From: Paucibacter sp. B2R-40
GTDB lineage: Bacteria; Pseudomonadota; Gammaproteobacteria; Burkholderiales; Burkholderiaceae_C
DNA length: 64,000 bases
Assembly: GCF_025717555.1 (NCBI RefSeq)
Contig: NZ_JAJIRP010000001.1
Location: 186,001 to 250,000, forward strand
Direction: 5' to 3'
Part shown: positions 44,229 through 53,730 of the stretch, one piece after another
Layout of the letters: each line of letters starts with the position of its first letter
Position numbering within the stretch: position 1 is the first letter of the stretch
Program-made: the position numbers and the translations under genes
The notes under the pieces: model-generated
What the model was told of the DNA's origin: nothing
The model's database searches: none
Seen by the model: only the letters and a program-made list of their open reading frames with translations

Positions 44229-44510
44229 TCAGCTCAATGAGGTCTTGACGGCGTCCACGGCCTCGTCGCTGGCGGCGATGGTCTTATCTACCGCTGCGGA
44301 CGCAGCGGCGCTGGCGCTATCGACGGCCTCTGCGCCGCTGTCCATCACGGCATTGGCGGCTTCCTTGGTCGAAGCCCAAGCGGAGCTGGCAGCGCTGGCG
44401 GCCTTTTCACCCAAATCGCTGGCGGTGTCTGCGACGACCTTACCGGCATCAGAAACCACCTCACCGGCCTCGTGAGCGACTTCCTTGACCTTGTCCCATA
44501 GATTCGACAT
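44229..44510 (-). CDS. Small Ala-rich helical protein, LEA/YtxH-like
   Basis: A 93-residue protein, highly charged and Ala-rich (MSNLWDKVKEVAHEAGEVVS; repeated VxDxAxKxA steps) with an 11-residue-like periodicity that suggests a long amphipathic helix as in late-embryogenesis-abundant-like stress proteins. No signal peptide or membrane segment is seen. GGGAG lies about eight bases before the ATG. It has its own strong terminator. The role may be protection during stress, inferred from composition only. Confidence 0.75.
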   Translation of the reverse strand: MSNLWDKVKEVAHEAGEVVSDAGKVVADTASDLGEKAASAASSAWASTKEAANAVMDSGAEAVDSASAAASAAVDKTIAASDEAVDAVKTSLS

Positions 44511-44624
44511 AACGATCTCCCTGCTGTGACGTTGATGGGTTTGACTGCCGCCCGATTCTGCACCGCCCCGGCCGCCAAATCATGACCTTTCCGTGACCCA
44601 GACAGGCAAGTGAATGTGCTCCCC

Positions 44625-46451
44625 CTAATTTGCAGCTTTGTCCAGCATCAGGCGCTGCACCATGCGTACTGGGGCGCTGCCATGGCTTAAGAATTCCTCG
44701 TGGAAGGCTTTGAGTTTGAAATCCTTGCCCTGCTTGGCCTTGAGCTGCTCGCGCAGCGCCAGGATTTCCGAGAAGCCGGTGAAGTAACTGCTCAGCTGGG
44801 TGGAGCTGACTTGGGCACGATGCCATTTTTCGGCCGCCTCGGTATTGGACTGAAAGGCTTCGCGCTGCAGCAAGTTCATCGCCTCGGCTTCGCTCATACC
44901 CAGAACATGCACGCTGTAGTCAAGGATGGCATTGCTGACGACGCGCAGATTCCACTTCGCATACATCAGCCCCATCTCGGCGCTGGGCTTGCCGTCCACC
45001 GCGCCCCAGCCGCCTTCCATCATCATGCGCTCGGCATAGACCGCCCAGCCTTCGACCATCGCGCCATTGCCGAACAGCGCCTTGACCTTGGAGGGTGACT
45101 TGTTCGAGTACAGCAACTGCACATAGTGGCCCGGCACCGCCTCATGGATGTTCAGCACCTGCAGCACCCAGTGGTTGTATTCGCGCAGAAAGGACTCGGC
45201 CTGCTCCGGCGTGTATTTGTCCAGCGGGTCGACGTTGTAATAGGTGACGCCCTTGGGGTCCATCAAACCCGGTGCGCTGATGGAGGCGCCGGCCACGCCG
45301 CGCATATAGCTGGGCGTTTCACGCACGACCAGCGGCCGGCTCGGGTCCAGCGTCAGCAAATCATGCTCGACCACCCATTTCTCCAGCGCCGGAATCTGCG
45401 CCTTGATGTCCTCGACAAAGCGCTCCGGCGCCACATGGCGGGCCGACAATTTGTCGATGACGCGGGCGATCTTGGCCAGCCGGTCGGCGGGTACAGCCTC
45501 CGCGCCAAACAGCTGCGGCCAGAGTTCATCGGCATAGGCGCTCATGCGCTGCAGCAGCGTTTCCTTCTCGGCCAAGGCGCGCTGGAACAGCGTCGGCGCA
45601 TCTACGCTGGCCTGGATTTCGTAGGCAAACTTCTGCTCGAACAAAGCCTTGCCCAAACGGAAGGAGCGCCCGCTACCGTCAGCGAGCTGTTTTTTCTCGA
45701 TCTTGCTCAGCGCGGCAATATAGGCTTGCAAAGCAGCTTGCGCTTTGGCGTTATGGGCGGTGATCGCTGCGGCCTCGGCCGGCTTGAGACCCGCTTCCTT
45801 GATCGCCCGGGGAATGTCATCGCGGAACAGACTCAAAGCGCCGCTGTTTTGCTCGATCGCCAGCCTCAGATGCACAGGGCTGGGCTCATGCAGATTGGCC
45901 AGCGCCGCCTTGTAATAGGCCGGCACCTGGCGCAGGCGTTGGTCGATCAGCCCCAGCCGCTGCGGCAGCGGCGCAAAGTCGGGCTTGTTGAGCAGCTGCG
46001 CAAAAGGATCGGCGACGTTGTATTCGGTGGCGTCCCAGCGGTCGGAGCGCAACTCGGTCAGGCTCCAGCGCAGGGCTTGCAAATGGTTGTCGAGCAGTAG
46101 CAAATCGCCCGTCTGGCCGGGTGTCAAGGCGAGGTTTTTGCTCAAGCCCGCGAGGCGCTGCAGCCAAAGTTCCGCAAAGGCCAGCTGCTGCTTGCGCAGC
46201 GCCTCGGTCGGGGCGGGCAAGCGCGCTGCCTCGGCATAACGGCCGGCCGCTACGGCCGAATCAGGAAACATCGCCCAGTAGGCCGACAAAAATGCATCGA
46301 CCTCGGCATCAAAACTCTGCGCCGCAGCCGCGCTGGGCACGGCCGGCGCTGGGCCATCTTTGGCCTGCGCCACAGGCATTTGCGCCCCGAGGGCCAAGCA
46401 TAAAAGAACAGCGGCCGTAGCCTTCAAGCGTAGGGTGGGTTGGCGATTCAT
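44625..46451 (-). CDS. Secreted DUF885 family protein, larger paralogue
   Basis: A 608-residue exported protein with a signal peptide (MNRQPTLRLKATAAVLLCLA, cleavage after AQA). The DUF885 signature is intact: NIHEAVPGHYVQLLY and VEGWAVYAERMMMEGGW, which together probably bind zinc. The protein is 138 residues longer than the paralogue at 4109 and shares little sequence outside these motifs. Expected in the periplasm. Peptidase function is inferred from the family. Confidence 0.88.
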   Translation of the reverse strand: MNRQPTLRLKATAAVLLCLALGAQMPVAQAKDGPAPAVPSAAAAQSFDAEVDAFLSAYWAMFPDSAVAAGRYAEAARLPAPTEALRKQQLAFAELWLQRLAGLSKNLALTPGQTGDLLLLDNHLQALRWSLTELRSDRWDATEYNVADPFAQLLNKPDFAPLPQRLGLIDQRLRQVPAYYKAALANLHEPSPVHLRLAIEQNSGALSLFRDDIPRAIKEAGLKPAEAAAITAHNAKAQAALQAYIAALSKIEKKQLADGSGRSFRLGKALFEQKFAYEIQASVDAPTLFQRALAEKETLLQRMSAYADELWPQLFGAEAVPADRLAKIARVIDKLSARHVAPERFVEDIKAQIPALEKWVVEHDLLTLDPSRPLVVRETPSYMRGVAGASISAPGLMDPKGVTYYNVDPLDKYTPEQAESFLREYNHWVLQVLNIHEAVPGHYVQLLYSNKSPSKVKALFGNGAMVEGWAVYAERMMMEGGWGAVDGKPSAEMGLMYAKWNLRVVSNAILDYSVHVLGMSEAEAMNLLQREAFQSNTEAAEKWHRAQVSSTQLSSYFTGFSEILALREQLKAKQGKDFKLKAFHEEFLSHGSAPVRMVQRLMLDKAAN

Positions 46452-46519
46452 CGATTGCTGCCTTCAGGCCAAAGCGGGCCGAAAAGCGCAGATGCTAGCG
46501 CAAGGACTGCCGCTCGCCC

Positions 46520-47278
46520 TCAGCTGCGGTAGCCCGGGTCCAGCCGCTCCGCCTTGCGCAGCAAGGACGGCCAGACAAAGCTGCCGCCCAGGCCGCCGGT
46601 CTGCACCTTGAAAGCATGCGCTGTGCCGGCGACGATGGCCGGATCCACCAGGGTCAGCGCGGCCCCGCCGGCCTGCGCACCAATCTGGATCTGACAGGCG
46701 CTCTCTAGGGTGTACATGGCCAGGAAGGCATCGGCCACCGTGCGGCCCACGGTCAGCAAACCATGGTTGCGCAACACCAGGAAGTTGGCCCGCCCCAGAT
46801 CGGCCTGCAGGCTGGGCTTTTCTTCCGGCCGGAAGGCCACGCCTTGGTAGTCGTGATAGGCCAGCGAGGCCAGCACAAAGGTTGATTGCTGGCTGAGGGC
46901 CAGGATGCCGGCGGCCTGAGCGCTGACCGCCACTCCGGCGCGGGTGTGGGTGTGCAGCACGCATTGCACGTCCTCGCGCGCTTCATGCACGGCGCTGTGG
47001 ATGACGAAGCCCGCCGGGTTGACCGGGAAGGGGCTGTCGATCACCTTGTTGCAGCCCTCGTCCACCTTGACCAGGCTGGAGGCGGTGATCTCGTCGAACA
47101 TCAGCCCATAGGGGTTGATCAGAAAGTGATGCTCGGGGCCGGGCAGGCGTGCGCTGATGTGGGTGAAGACCAGATCGCTCCAGCCGTAATGCGCCACCAG
47201 CCGGTAACAGGCGGCGAGGTCGCAGCGCAATTGCCACTCTTGTTCGCTGACCCGGCCTTTGATCGAGGGAATATTCAT
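46520..47278 (-). CDS. Class II aldolase/adducin family protein
   Basis: A 252-residue protein of the class II aldolase fold. Zinc His residues are visible in LHTHTRAGVAV and in FLVLRNHGLLTVG, with LVFTHISARLPGPEHHFLIN carrying the substrate phosphate loop. The group includes fuculose-phosphate aldolase, ribulose-phosphate epimerase and adducin-like proteins, and many members have unknown substrates. The gene is divergent from a histidine kinase. The start MNIPSIKGRVSEQEWQLRCD is typical of the adducin-like subgroup. Confidence 0.88.
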   Translation of the reverse strand: MNIPSIKGRVSEQEWQLRCDLAACYRLVAHYGWSDLVFTHISARLPGPEHHFLINPYGLMFDEITASSLVKVDEGCNKVIDSPFPVNPAGFVIHSAVHEAREDVQCVLHTHTRAGVAVSAQAAGILALSQQSTFVLASLAYHDYQGVAFRPEEKPSLQADLGRANFLVLRNHGLLTVGRTVADAFLAMYTLESACQIQIGAQAGGAALTLVDPAIVAGTAHAFKVQTGGLGGSFVWPSLLRKAERLDPGYRS

Positions 47279-47437
47279 GGGCAGACTCCGGCAGACGCTG
47301 TGTGGCGCCTATTGTGCGCGGCTGCGCGACTGGACTTTGACAGTTTTTCGCCAAACCCTTGTGTGTGCAGCCTAGCCGTTCTGCTATCGTCAAAGTCCGG
47401 CGGCTGGCCGCAGGATTTATGCCATGAAGAGTCGAAC

Positions 47438-49669
47438 TTGATCGGCGAAAAACACTTACGCAGAATCGCAAGGCTGAGCCGCGCGGGCCAAGTCTTGGGC
47501 GTCTTTGTGTTGCTCACCACGGCCGCCATCGTCGCGCAGACTTGGTGGGCCATCCATCAAGACCGGCAATTGACGCTGGAGGCCGAGCGCCAGAACGGCC
47601 GTATCACCGCCCGCCTGCTGGAAGAGCACGCGGGCCAACATCTGAAGGTTGCGGCGGCGCGGCTGGACGCGATTGCGGCGTTTGTCTCCATGGCAGCGTT
47701 GAGCGACAGCGAGGTTTCGCCCAGCATTCAGCACATCATTGAAGAACAACTGAAGAGCAGCCGCGCCGCCAATGCCTTTCAGTTTGTCAATCTGCAAGGC
47801 CAGCGCTGGGCCAGCATGACCGACTTCCCGGCCTTTGTGTTCGCGCTGGAGGAAAGAGAGTTCATTCCGCTGCTGCTCAAGCACCCCGAGAACCGCAGCC
47901 TGGTGTTCGGCCGCCCATTCAAGCGCTTTATCGATGGCGAGCTGATTCTGCCGATGGCACGCAATCTGTATGAGCGCAGCGGACGCCATGTCGGCCTGAT
48001 CAGCACCGAGATCAACGTGGACTACTTCGACGGCCTCTATGCCAGCGTGGCCAAGAACAACCAGGCCGTGGTGCAGTTGTTTGCCGAGGCCGGCTTTGTG
48101 GTCGTGCGCTCACCGGCCGACGAACGCTATGCGCAGATCGATCTGGCGGCCACACCGGCCCTGCAGGCCTTGCTGGCCGGGCCGATTGAGGGCTCGGTCG
48201 ACGACAGCACATTGCTGGCCGACCAGCGTCGGCGACTGCTCAGTTTTCGCCGGATTCAGGGCTTCCCGCTGGTGATCGGCTTCGGTCGGGACTTTGAAGC
48301 CATTCTGGCCAATTGGCAGGCGCGCGCCTGGAACCATCTGCTGTTCTCCGGCGTTTTCATTGCCCTCAATCTGCTGCTCAGCTACTACTTGTGGCTGCAT
48401 ATGCGCCGGCTGCAAAAATCCGAGCTGATGCTGCGCGAGAGCGAGTCCAAGTTTATTGATTTGTTTCAGCATTCCCCGGCGCCTTTGGCGCTGATCTCGG
48501 CCGACGGCCACACCGTGATGGAGGCCAACGATGCCTTGCTGACCCAGTTCGGCTACCGCCGTGCCGAGTCCACGGCGATGTCCCCCCTGGACCCGGCGCG
48601 TTGGCAAAGTGAGCCCTGCCGTCAAAAATTCCTGGACTTGTTTGCCCGCCAGCAAGCCGTCGATGGCTTTGAGGCGCAATTGCAGCGCCGTGACGCCAGC
48701 CCGTTCAACTGCCTGCTGGCGATGCGTTTGATTGACTCCGGCGGGCGCCGCTTGGGCATCGTGTCCGTCATCGACATCAGCCGGCAGCGCCAGGCAGAGC
48801 AAGACATGCGCGACTTGAATGCGCAACTGGAGCAGCGCGTTTCGCAGCGCACCGAGCATCTGGAACAGGCCTTGGCGACGGTCAAGAATATGCAGGGCGA
48901 GTTGGTACGCTCGGAAAAGATGGCGGCCTTGGGTTCCCTGGTGGCCGGCATCGCCCACGAGCTGAACACGCCGATCGGCAATGGCGTCACGATGGCCAGC
49001 ACCCTGGAGGCACACAGCAGCGCCTTGTTGGCGGAATTTACGGCCGAGCAGCCCCGGCGCTCGCGCATCACGCCACTGCTAACGTCAATTCAACAGGGGG
49101 CCGATATTTTGGTACGTAGCCTGGAGCGCGCCGCCGCGCTGATCTCCAGTTTCAAACATGTGGCGGTTGATCAGTCAAGCGACCAGCGCCGTGACTTTGA
49201 CCTGAAAGACACCGTGGAGGAGTTGGTGCTGATGCTGGCCTCCATGTACCGTGGCCAGCACCGGATCGAGCTGGATCTCAGCACGGGCGTGCAAATGGAC
49301 AGTTACCCCGGCGCGCTGACTCAGGTGCTGACCAACTTCATCAGCAACGCGGTCGCCCATGCCTTTCCCGATGGCCAGCATGGCCTGATGCGCATCAGCA
49401 GCCGCCTGATGGCCGACGAGCAAGTCGAAATCGTCTTCAGCGATGACGGCTGCGGCATTGCCGCCGAAGACCTCGACCATGTGTTTGAGCCTTTCTTCAC
49501 CACCAAACTTGGCCAGGGCGGCTCAGGCCTGGGCATGAGCATCGTCTACAACCTGGTCACCGGCGTGCTGGGCGGCGGCATTTCGCTGGCCAGCAGTGTC
49601 GGCAGCGGCACCCGCTTGCACCTGGTGCTGCCCCTGAAAGCGCCAAGCCTGGGCGGCACCGTTGCTTGA
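47438..49669 (+). CDS. Membrane sensor histidine kinase with Cache-like and PAS domains
   Basis: A 743-residue kinase from a proposed TTG start at 47438, preceded by GAAGAG. No ATG is in frame between the divergent gene and the first membrane helix, so an alternative start is required. A first helix (about 17-37), a large periplasmic Cache-like sensor (38-285), a second helix (about 290-315), a PAS domain (about 335-455), a coiled coil and the phosphoacceptor region with H507 (GIAHELNTPIGNG) follow. The ATPase part has NFISNAVAHAF, SDDGCGI and GGSGLGMSIV. No response regulator is adjacent, so its partner is unknown. Confidence 0.88.
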   Translation: MIGEKHLRRIARLSRAGQVLGVFVLLTTAAIVAQTWWAIHQDRQLTLEAERQNGRITARLLEEHAGQHLKVAAARLDAIAAFVSMAALSDSEVSPSIQHIIEEQLKSSRAANAFQFVNLQGQRWASMTDFPAFVFALEEREFIPLLLKHPENRSLVFGRPFKRFIDGELILPMARNLYERSGRHVGLISTEINVDYFDGLYASVAKNNQAVVQLFAEAGFVVVRSPADERYAQIDLAATPALQALLAGPIEGSVDDSTLLADQRRRLLSFRRIQGFPLVIGFGRDFEAILANWQARAWNHLLFSGVFIALNLLLSYYLWLHMRRLQKSELMLRESESKFIDLFQHSPAPLALISADGHTVMEANDALLTQFGYRRAESTAMSPLDPARWQSEPCRQKFLDLFARQQAVDGFEAQLQRRDASPFNCLLAMRLIDSGGRRLGIVSVIDISRQRQAEQDMRDLNAQLEQRVSQRTEHLEQALATVKNMQGELVRSEKMAALGSLVAGIAHELNTPIGNGVTMASTLEAHSSALLAEFTAEQPRRSRITPLLTSIQQGADILVRSLERAAALISSFKHVAVDQSSDQRRDFDLKDTVEELVLMLASMYRGQHRIELDLSTGVQMDSYPGALTQVLTNFISNAVAHAFPDGQHGLMRISSRLMADEQVEIVFSDDGCGIAAEDLDHVFEPFFTTKLGQGGSGLGMSIVYNLVTGVLGGGISLASSVGSGTRLHLVLPLKAPSLGGTVA

Positions 49670-49693
49670 CTTGCCGCTGGGCGCTGTGGCGCA

Positions 49694-50182
49694 CTATTTG
49701 TAGATGCCTGTGCCCAGGCACAGATCGCTGCTACCGACCCGCTCCACATAGCCTGCCTTGTCTTCCATCTGTTTGCTGACCGGGTTGGGCCAGCGGTAGT
49801 TGACCCAACCGCGGCCTTCAGGCGTTGCGAAGCAAACACGCACAAACTCGCGGATCAGGTAGACGCCGTCGACATCCCGCATATCGTATTTATTGGTGCC
49901 GCGGATGCGCGGATTGATGCCGTGAATGACTTGGAAGCCCTTGGGGTCGACCGAGTAGAGATACAGGTCGCCTTGCTTGTTGAGCTCGCTCTTGCTGTTG
50001 AAGGGGCTGCTTGGGTTGTTGAATTCGGCGATCGATTTTTCGAGCCCATGCACCTTCAGATAGTCCTGCGCCTTCTTCATCAAGGCGATCGCCTCCTCGG
50101 CTGTGCTCTTGCGCTCATTGGCAATGCCGGCGCTGGCCGCAGCGAAGGACAGGCCCATCAGCAGAATGACTTTGAGATTCAT
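49694..50182 (-). CDS. Exported single-Cache-domain protein
   Basis: A 162-residue protein with a signal peptide (MNLKVILLMGLSFAAASAGI). The mature part is a single Cache domain (EEAIALMKKAQDYLKVHG, then GDLYLYSVDPKGFQVIHGIN and GWVNYRWPNPVSKQMEDKAG), the extracellular ligand-binding fold. Free-standing Cache proteins probably bind small organic acids or similar ligands in the periplasm. It is convergent with the Cache-like sensor kinase, with only 24 bases between stops, which suggests it could deliver a ligand to it. Confidence 0.86.
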   Translation of the reverse strand: MNLKVILLMGLSFAAASAGIANERKSTAEEAIALMKKAQDYLKVHGLEKSIAEFNNPSSPFNSKSELNKQGDLYLYSVDPKGFQVIHGINPRIRGTNKYDMRDVDGVYLIREFVRVCFATPEGRGWVNYRWPNPVSKQMEDKAGYVERVGSSDLCLGTGIYK

Positions 50183-50283
50183 GATGCGCCCGACTCCTTG
50201 AAAGACTACGGCCTTGATGCTAGCCCAGCTGAGCGCACGACGCTTGCCGGGATAATGGCGCTTCACATGGCCAATTCTCTGCA

Positions 50284-50859
50284 ATGACTGGATATTTTTC
50301 TCTCACCGCTGTTGCCTGCGCTGTTTGCGCTTGCTTGCTGGTCGGCTGCGGCATCAAAGCGCCGTTTTCGAGCCCGGATGCGGTGCCGGCCAAGTCGCAG
50401 GTTTATCTGAACGAGAACTTTCATGCCGACGACACCTTCTCTCGCTTGTTTGATGGCCGCGTCGAAGAAACCTGCGAGGCCGCCCGCCGGGCGCTGCTGA
50501 GCCAGGGCTATCTGATCACCGACACCCCCAAAGGCCGCATCACCGGGCGCAAGCACTTTCAGCCTGAAGGTGATGTGCATGTGGAGATCAGCTTCAATGT
50601 GGTGTGCGTGCCGGACGGCCAGGGCGACGCCTTGACGACCGCCTTTGTATCCGCCCAACAAGACCGTTACTCACTGAAGAAGACGCCCAACTCCTCCAGC
50701 ATCGGCGTCAGCGCGATCGGCTCGATCTCGCTGCCGCTGTCGTCCTCGGATGATTCACTGGTCAAAGTGGCGTCGGAGACGATTCCGGCCGGCGCTTTTT
50801 ACGACCGCTTTTTCGCGCTGATGCAGCGCCAATTGGGTGACCGGGCGGCGGACAAATAA
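50284..50859 (+). CDS. DUF2242 family lipoprotein
   Basis: A 191-residue lipoprotein with lipobox LVGC (Cys about 22). The DUF2242 pattern follows: SQVYLNENFHADDTFSRLF, CEAARRALLSQGYLITD and GRKHFQPEGDVHVEISFNVV, ending with a conserved AGAFYDRFFALMQRQL. Common in Burkholderiales, probably anchored in the outer membrane, with unknown function. It is convergent with the DUF3482 GTPase, with eight bases between the stops. Confidence 0.88.
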   Translation: MTGYFSLTAVACAVCACLLVGCGIKAPFSSPDAVPAKSQVYLNENFHADDTFSRLFDGRVEETCEAARRALLSQGYLITDTPKGRITGRKHFQPEGDVHVEISFNVVCVPDGQGDALTTAFVSAQQDRYSLKKTPNSSSIGVSAIGSISLPLSSSDDSLVKVASETIPAGAFYDRFFALMQRQLGDRAADK

Positions 50860-50867
50860 GCCCTTGT

Positions 50868-52247
50868 CTACAGCCCCAAGGCCGTCGCCACGGCCTTGCT
50901 GTGGCGCTGCTGTTGGGCAGCCTCGGACGGCGACAGCTGCGCCGTAACGGCCCAATCTGGATGAGCGCGGGCCACGCGGAAGGCGGCCGCCAGTGCGGCA
51001 ACTTGCTCGGCGTTGAAAGCCAGCTCGGCTTTGATTTGCAGGACCTCCAGCGCCGCATGGCCGCGCCGCTCCAGCGCCTGCAACAGGGTCAGGCCTTGCG
51101 CCGCCAGCAGCAGCAAGGCGCTATCCTCCAAGCTCAGCTCGGCAATGCCGCGCAGCTTGTTGCCCAAGCTGCGGCCCACCGCACCAAGGCCCTGCGACGC
51201 GACCCCGCCGATGGCGGCGCCGACCGTGGCCGCCGCGCCCAGCGACAAGCCGGCCAGCGCCACGTCCAGCCCCAGGCCGATTGCGCCGCCGATGGCCGCT
51301 CCTGCGCCCAGGCGCTTGCCGGCCGACTTCAAGACCTCCGCGTTGAACAGTTCGGATTCCCAGCGCCCACTCAGGGCCGGCAACTCGGCCGCCTCGGCGC
51401 TGTCCGGACCAAAGCCGTGCAGCCCCAGGAGCTGGATTTGGGCCGCGCGGCTGCGCGCCAGCACCTGCGCTTGAAAGGCAGCGATGCGGCGCGCCTTCTG
51501 GGCCGGATCGGCCAAGCTCGCCTTCTGAATAGTTTCGCGGTAGGCCGCTAGGCCGAGCAGCAAGTCAGACATCAAAGTCAGGCTGGCCGCGCGGCGCGCT
51601 TGGGCCTCGCGCCGCAGATGCTCGGCCACCGCGGTCAAAGCTTCGCGCCGCTCCGGCAGCAAGGCGCCGAGGTCGGCATACAAATGCTGCTCGGCGCCCA
51701 CAAACGGCGCGACTGCGTCGAAGCGCAAATAGGCATGCAGGCCATGGTCGGCCAAGAGCCGGCGCCAGGCCGGCTCCTGCGCATGCGGGTGGCACACGAA
51801 GTTCAGCACCGGCATCAAGGGCCTGGCACACAGCATCAAGAGCTCGATCTCACTGGCAAATTTGGGCAGCGGAACTTCACGCGCGTCGATCACCAATAAG
51901 GCGGCATCGGCCTCAAGCAAGCAGCGCAAGACCTTGGCCTCTTGCTCGAATTCATCCTGGGCGGCCGGCCCTCTCAAGAAGGCCTGCAAGCGCTGCTCAC
52001 GGCTCAGACCGGCATCGAGCTGCTGCACATAGTCGAGCAGGGCGGGCGCATCTTCGAGGCCAGGCGTGTCCAAAAAACGCAGCGCGTCGCGACCGTCGAT
52101 GCGCAGCCCTAATGCTTCAACCTGGCGGGTCGTGCCGGGCCGGTTCGAGACTTCGCCGAAGTCGGCCCGGCGCGTCAGCGTACGCAGCAAGGAGGTCTTG
52201 CCGGCGTTGGTGTGGCCAACCAGGGCCAGCGCAATCGGCTTAGCCAT
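50868..52247 (-). CDS. DUF3482 family GTPase
   Basis: A 459-residue protein with an amino-terminal Era-like G domain: G1 GHTNAGKTS, switch region RPGTTRQVE, G3 DTPGLEDAP. Instead of a normal G4 NKxD it has LNFVCHPHAQEP, so nucleotide specificity may be relaxed. The carboxy part (about 250-440) has Gly/Ala-rich hydrophobic segments (GAAIGGAIGLGLDVALAGL) that may touch the membrane. Its start lies inside the preceding DUF2868 gene (8-base overlap). The pair is a conserved, poorly understood module in proteobacteria. Confidence 0.88.
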   Translation of the reverse strand: MAKPIALALVGHTNAGKTSLLRTLTRRADFGEVSNRPGTTRQVEALGLRIDGRDALRFLDTPGLEDAPALLDYVQQLDAGLSREQRLQAFLRGPAAQDEFEQEAKVLRCLLEADAALLVIDAREVPLPKFASEIELLMLCARPLMPVLNFVCHPHAQEPAWRRLLADHGLHAYLRFDAVAPFVGAEQHLYADLGALLPERREALTAVAEHLRREAQARRAASLTLMSDLLLGLAAYRETIQKASLADPAQKARRIAAFQAQVLARSRAAQIQLLGLHGFGPDSAEAAELPALSGRWESELFNAEVLKSAGKRLGAGAAIGGAIGLGLDVALAGLSLGAAATVGAAIGGVASQGLGAVGRSLGNKLRGIAELSLEDSALLLLAAQGLTLLQALERRGHAALEVLQIKAELAFNAEQVAALAAAFRVARAHPDWAVTAQLSPSEAAQQQRHSKAVATALGL

Positions 52248-53667
52248 GGGCTCGCACTCCAGCCTGGGCCCAGGCGGCGGCCTCGGCGCTGTCGGTAAAC
52301 ACCGTCTCGAATTCAATCTGCGCCAACCACTCTTGCCAACGCTGCGTCGACGCCTCATGCTCTGCCGCCCCTGCAAGCAGCAGGGCGTTCTGCCTGGCAT
52401 GACTGCGGGCTGCGCGCAAGAAGCGTTCGGTGGCGCGGTCCGGGCTGGCGGCTGCGTTGCAGACCAGCAGCAGCAGCGCGGGCTGGAGCTGCTGCAAGCG
52501 CTCCAGCAGTTGGCGTTTGTCGGCGACGCTGCCGTCGCTGCGGGCGGCTAACAGGGCCGGTGGCCATTCAGCGATTGGCGGCCATGCTTGGCTGTCGGGC
52601 AGCTCGAAGCCGACCAGGGCCAGGCCTGCGGAAAAGCCGGCGGTGTTGCGAGCCGGCGCGGGCGGCTTGACAAGCGGCGACTCGGCATCGAGCAACTGCA
52701 CGGGCTGCAGCGCGTCAAAACGCTCCATCAGGCGGCGCACATAGGGGTCGCTGCCATCCTGCAAGGCCAGGCCCTTCAACAGACGCCAAGCGCGTAAGCC
52801 GCTCACAAGCACCAGCACCAAGCGCAGGCCTAGGCCGTAAACCAAGGTGCAGCCCAGCAACCAGATCGCCCAAGCGCGGTGATCGCCATGACCATCGAGC
52901 AAATGGTCGACCGCCGGCGTGGCGAAGCCGAACAGCGCCGGCAAGCGACCGGCAGCCCGGGCAAAACGCGCGAAAGTCTCGCCGTCAAGAATGGTGGTTT
53001 CCCAAGTCAGCTGATAGGACAAAAACGAAAAAGCGAACAGCAAGCCCAGCAGAGTGAACACAAAGGCCAGCGACCACACAAGATGCGTCATCAAACCGAA
53101 TAACCAGGCCGTCAGGCCGCTTGAGCGCGCCATCACTGCTAGCGTGGCCCGCAACAACAGGCGGCTGGCCTGACCGCCCAGCCCAGGCAGGCGGGTACTC
53201 AAATTCAGCAAGCCTTTGGCCAAGCCGCCGCCTGAGCCGCCCAGCAACAGCGCCGCGAGCCACAGCAACAAGCTCAGAAAATGTGGGCCCAGCACCGCGA
53301 CCAAGGCAGCCATCGCATTGATGCGCCTGTCATGGCCGACGACGTTGAAAACCAGGCCGTAAGACAACAGGCCGACCAAGCCGGCCGCGAGCAAGGCCAC
53401 GACGATCAAGCGCTCGCGCCCGCTGGCCATGGCTTTGTCGAGGCCAAGCTGCGGCGCCAGCCTGGCGGCCCGCTCCAGCAGCCGCTCTTCGGTCGTGGCA
53501 ACTGCACCATAGGCTTCACGCATCGCCTGCACATCGTCGAGCGGCTGCGTCTGCTCGGCAATGAACACCGCCTGAAACTGGATCAGGCGAGCTACCCGGC
53601 TCATGGTCCGGTCTGGCGGCGTCAAGCTTGCTGCTGCTACTTTTACTGCGTCGTTAGGCAAACTCAA
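52240..53667 (-). CDS. DUF2868 family membrane protein, partner of the GTPase
   Basis: A 475-residue protein with at least four strong membrane segments (about 85-105, 120-145, 190-215 and 265-290). It is known as the DUF2868 family, found next to DUF3482 GTPases. The last eight bases overlap the GTPase gene, so the two are coupled. The proposed start is TTG at 53667 because AGGAG lies about nine bases upstream; the ATG between these reads only five codons in its own frame. An alternative ATG at 53604 has no clear ribosome binding site. Function unknown; an envelope sensor or GTPase anchor is plausible. Confidence 0.85.
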   Translation of the reverse strand: MSLPNDAVKVAAASLTPPDRTMSRVARLIQFQAVFIAEQTQPLDDVQAMREAYGAVATTEERLLERAARLAPQLGLDKAMASGRERLIVVALLAAGLVGLLSYGLVFNVVGHDRRINAMAALVAVLGPHFLSLLLWLAALLLGGSGGGLAKGLLNLSTRLPGLGGQASRLLLRATLAVMARSSGLTAWLFGLMTHLVWSLAFVFTLLGLLFAFSFLSYQLTWETTILDGETFARFARAAGRLPALFGFATPAVDHLLDGHGDHRAWAIWLLGCTLVYGLGLRLVLVLVSGLRAWRLLKGLALQDGSDPYVRRLMERFDALQPVQLLDAESPLVKPPAPARNTAGFSAGLALVGFELPDSQAWPPIAEWPPALLAARSDGSVADKRQLLERLQQLQPALLLLVCNAAASPDRATERFLRAARSHARQNALLLAGAAEHEASTQRWQEWLAQIEFETVFTDSAEAAAWAQAGVRAHG

Positions 53668-53730
53668 ACATCACTCTCCTGATGAATAGAGGCTCGTGGC
53701 GGCGCGTCAATTTGTGCCGCAAACAAGGAC

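Noticed and set aside
46886-47437. Upstream extension of the histidine kinase frame
   Set aside because: It runs antisense through the class II aldolase gene and has no coding character; the TTG at 47438 fits better.
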